Shown here: piece by piece, positions 6,557-6,730 of the stretch
How the letters are laid out: every line of letters starts with the position of its first letter
Numbering within the stretch: position 1 is the first letter of the stretch
Origin: Victivallales bacterium
GTDB taxonomy: Bacteria > Verrucomicrobiota > Lentisphaeria > Victivallales > JAUVCU01
DNA length: 6,730 nucleotides
Reading direction: 5' to 3'
NCBI GenBank assembly: GCA_029934175.1
Contig: JAOZMT010000121.1
Span: forward strand, 1 to 6,730
The notes under the pieces: generated by a model
The model's database searches: none
What the model was told of the DNA's origin: nothing
What the model saw: the letters and a program-made list of their open reading frames with translations, nothing else
Program-made: the position numbers and the translations under genes

Positions 6557-6579
6557 AACATATTTTTTGAAAAAATCAA
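6546..6579 (-). promoter_or_regulatory. Probable promoter of the envelope operon
   Basis: On the minus strand two overlapping readings are possible. One is TTGATT (6574-6579), a 16-base spacer, and TAAACT (6552-6557) preceded by an extended -10 TG. The other is TTTTCA (6568-6573), a 16-base spacer, and TATTAT (6546-6551, five of six consensus bases). Either would give a short leader before AAGGAG at 6517-6522. The matches are modest and the region is AT-rich, so the call rests mostly on position upstream of the first gene. Confidence 0.35.
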
Positions 6580-6659
6580 GTTAATAGATTTTTTTTATTA
6601 GTTTTAATTTTTCATAAATCTTATAGTTCTTTAAAATATTAAAAAAAATTATTAGAGTA

Positions 6660-6706
6660 AAGCAAACAAAGTAACGCAGGCAAGATGCCTGCGATACTTT
6701 TTGCTT
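6660..6706. repeat. GC-rich 47-nt imperfect hairpin, terminator or dispersed palindromic repeat
   Basis: The core is CGCAGGC (6675-6681), loop AAGAT (6682-6686) and GCCTGCG (6687-6693). After one A-A mismatch (6674/6694) the stem continues with AAAGTA (6668-6673) against TACTTT (6695-6700). A two-base bulge (6666-6667) follows, then AAGCAA against TTGCTT at the outside. The GC-rich core stands out sharply from its surroundings. It could end a leftward transcript arriving from beyond the window edge, since the minus strand continues TTTGTTTGCTTT, or a rightward one. The form also resembles short palindromic interspersed repeats that I recall with a similar GCAGGC-AAGAT-GCCTGC core. The structure is certain; its role is not. 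Confidence 0.6.
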
Positions 6707-6730
6707 CGCAAGGTTTTTTGCTTGTTTTCT

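Noticed and set aside
6371..6601. A plus-strand frame running across the thioredoxin gene start and promoter
   Set aside because: It is antisense to the signal peptide and promoter region, is Phe/Lys/Ile-rich from AT-rich DNA, and has no ribosome site.

Overview
This window is strongly AT-rich and almost entirely coded on the minus strand. The gene set points to a Gram-negative-type (diderm) bacterium: a heptose-phosphate kinase of the LPS-core pathway, an exported SurA/PrsA-like parvulin, exported small proteins with classical signal peptides, and amino-acid enzymes for a DAP/D-Ala cell wall. The exported thioredoxin with its SDWCGWC active site and the overall flavour of the proteins recall AT-rich Lentisphaerae/Verrucomicrobia-type (PVC) bacteria. 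That placement is an impression from protein style, not a demonstrated assignment.

Layout, in direction of transcription (right to left). At the right edge (6660-6706) is a conspicuous GC-rich hairpin that looks like a terminator or a dispersed palindromic repeat. Next is an intergenic region with a 17-bp perfect palindrome overlapping a probable promoter. Seven co-directional genes follow with gaps of 25 nt or less, or with overlaps. They are an exported thioredoxin-like protein (6507-6076), an exported small Lys/Ala-rich three-cysteine protein (6062-5727), alanine racemase alr (5701-4568), diaminopimelate decarboxylase lysA (4566-3295), a single-pass membrane protein of unknown function (3283-2852), a heptose-7-phosphate kinase of the RfaE1/HldE N-terminal type (2859-1852), and an exported parvulin-type peptidyl-prolyl isomerase (1862-831). 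From alr onward the genes almost touch, and the last two junctions overlap, so translational coupling is likely. The theme is the cell envelope: D-alanine for peptidoglycan, the DAP/lysine branch, LPS heptose, and folding of exported proteins.

Left of the operon lies a gene-free stretch (493-830), then a small gene (492-151) resembling the DUF6788-type proteins that I recall being encoded next to transposases. It has a perfect Shine-Dalgarno but no transposase follows in the remaining 150 bases, so it looks like an orphan or the remnant of an insertion element.

I see no CRISPR array, tRNA, rRNA or defence/toxin system. The core of the window is an ordinary housekeeping envelope operon. The less ordinary items are the uncharacterised membrane protein embedded in it, the small cysteine protein next to the thioredoxin, the possible metal-binding Cys/His cluster in the isomerase, the palindrome at the promoter, and the right-edge hairpin.
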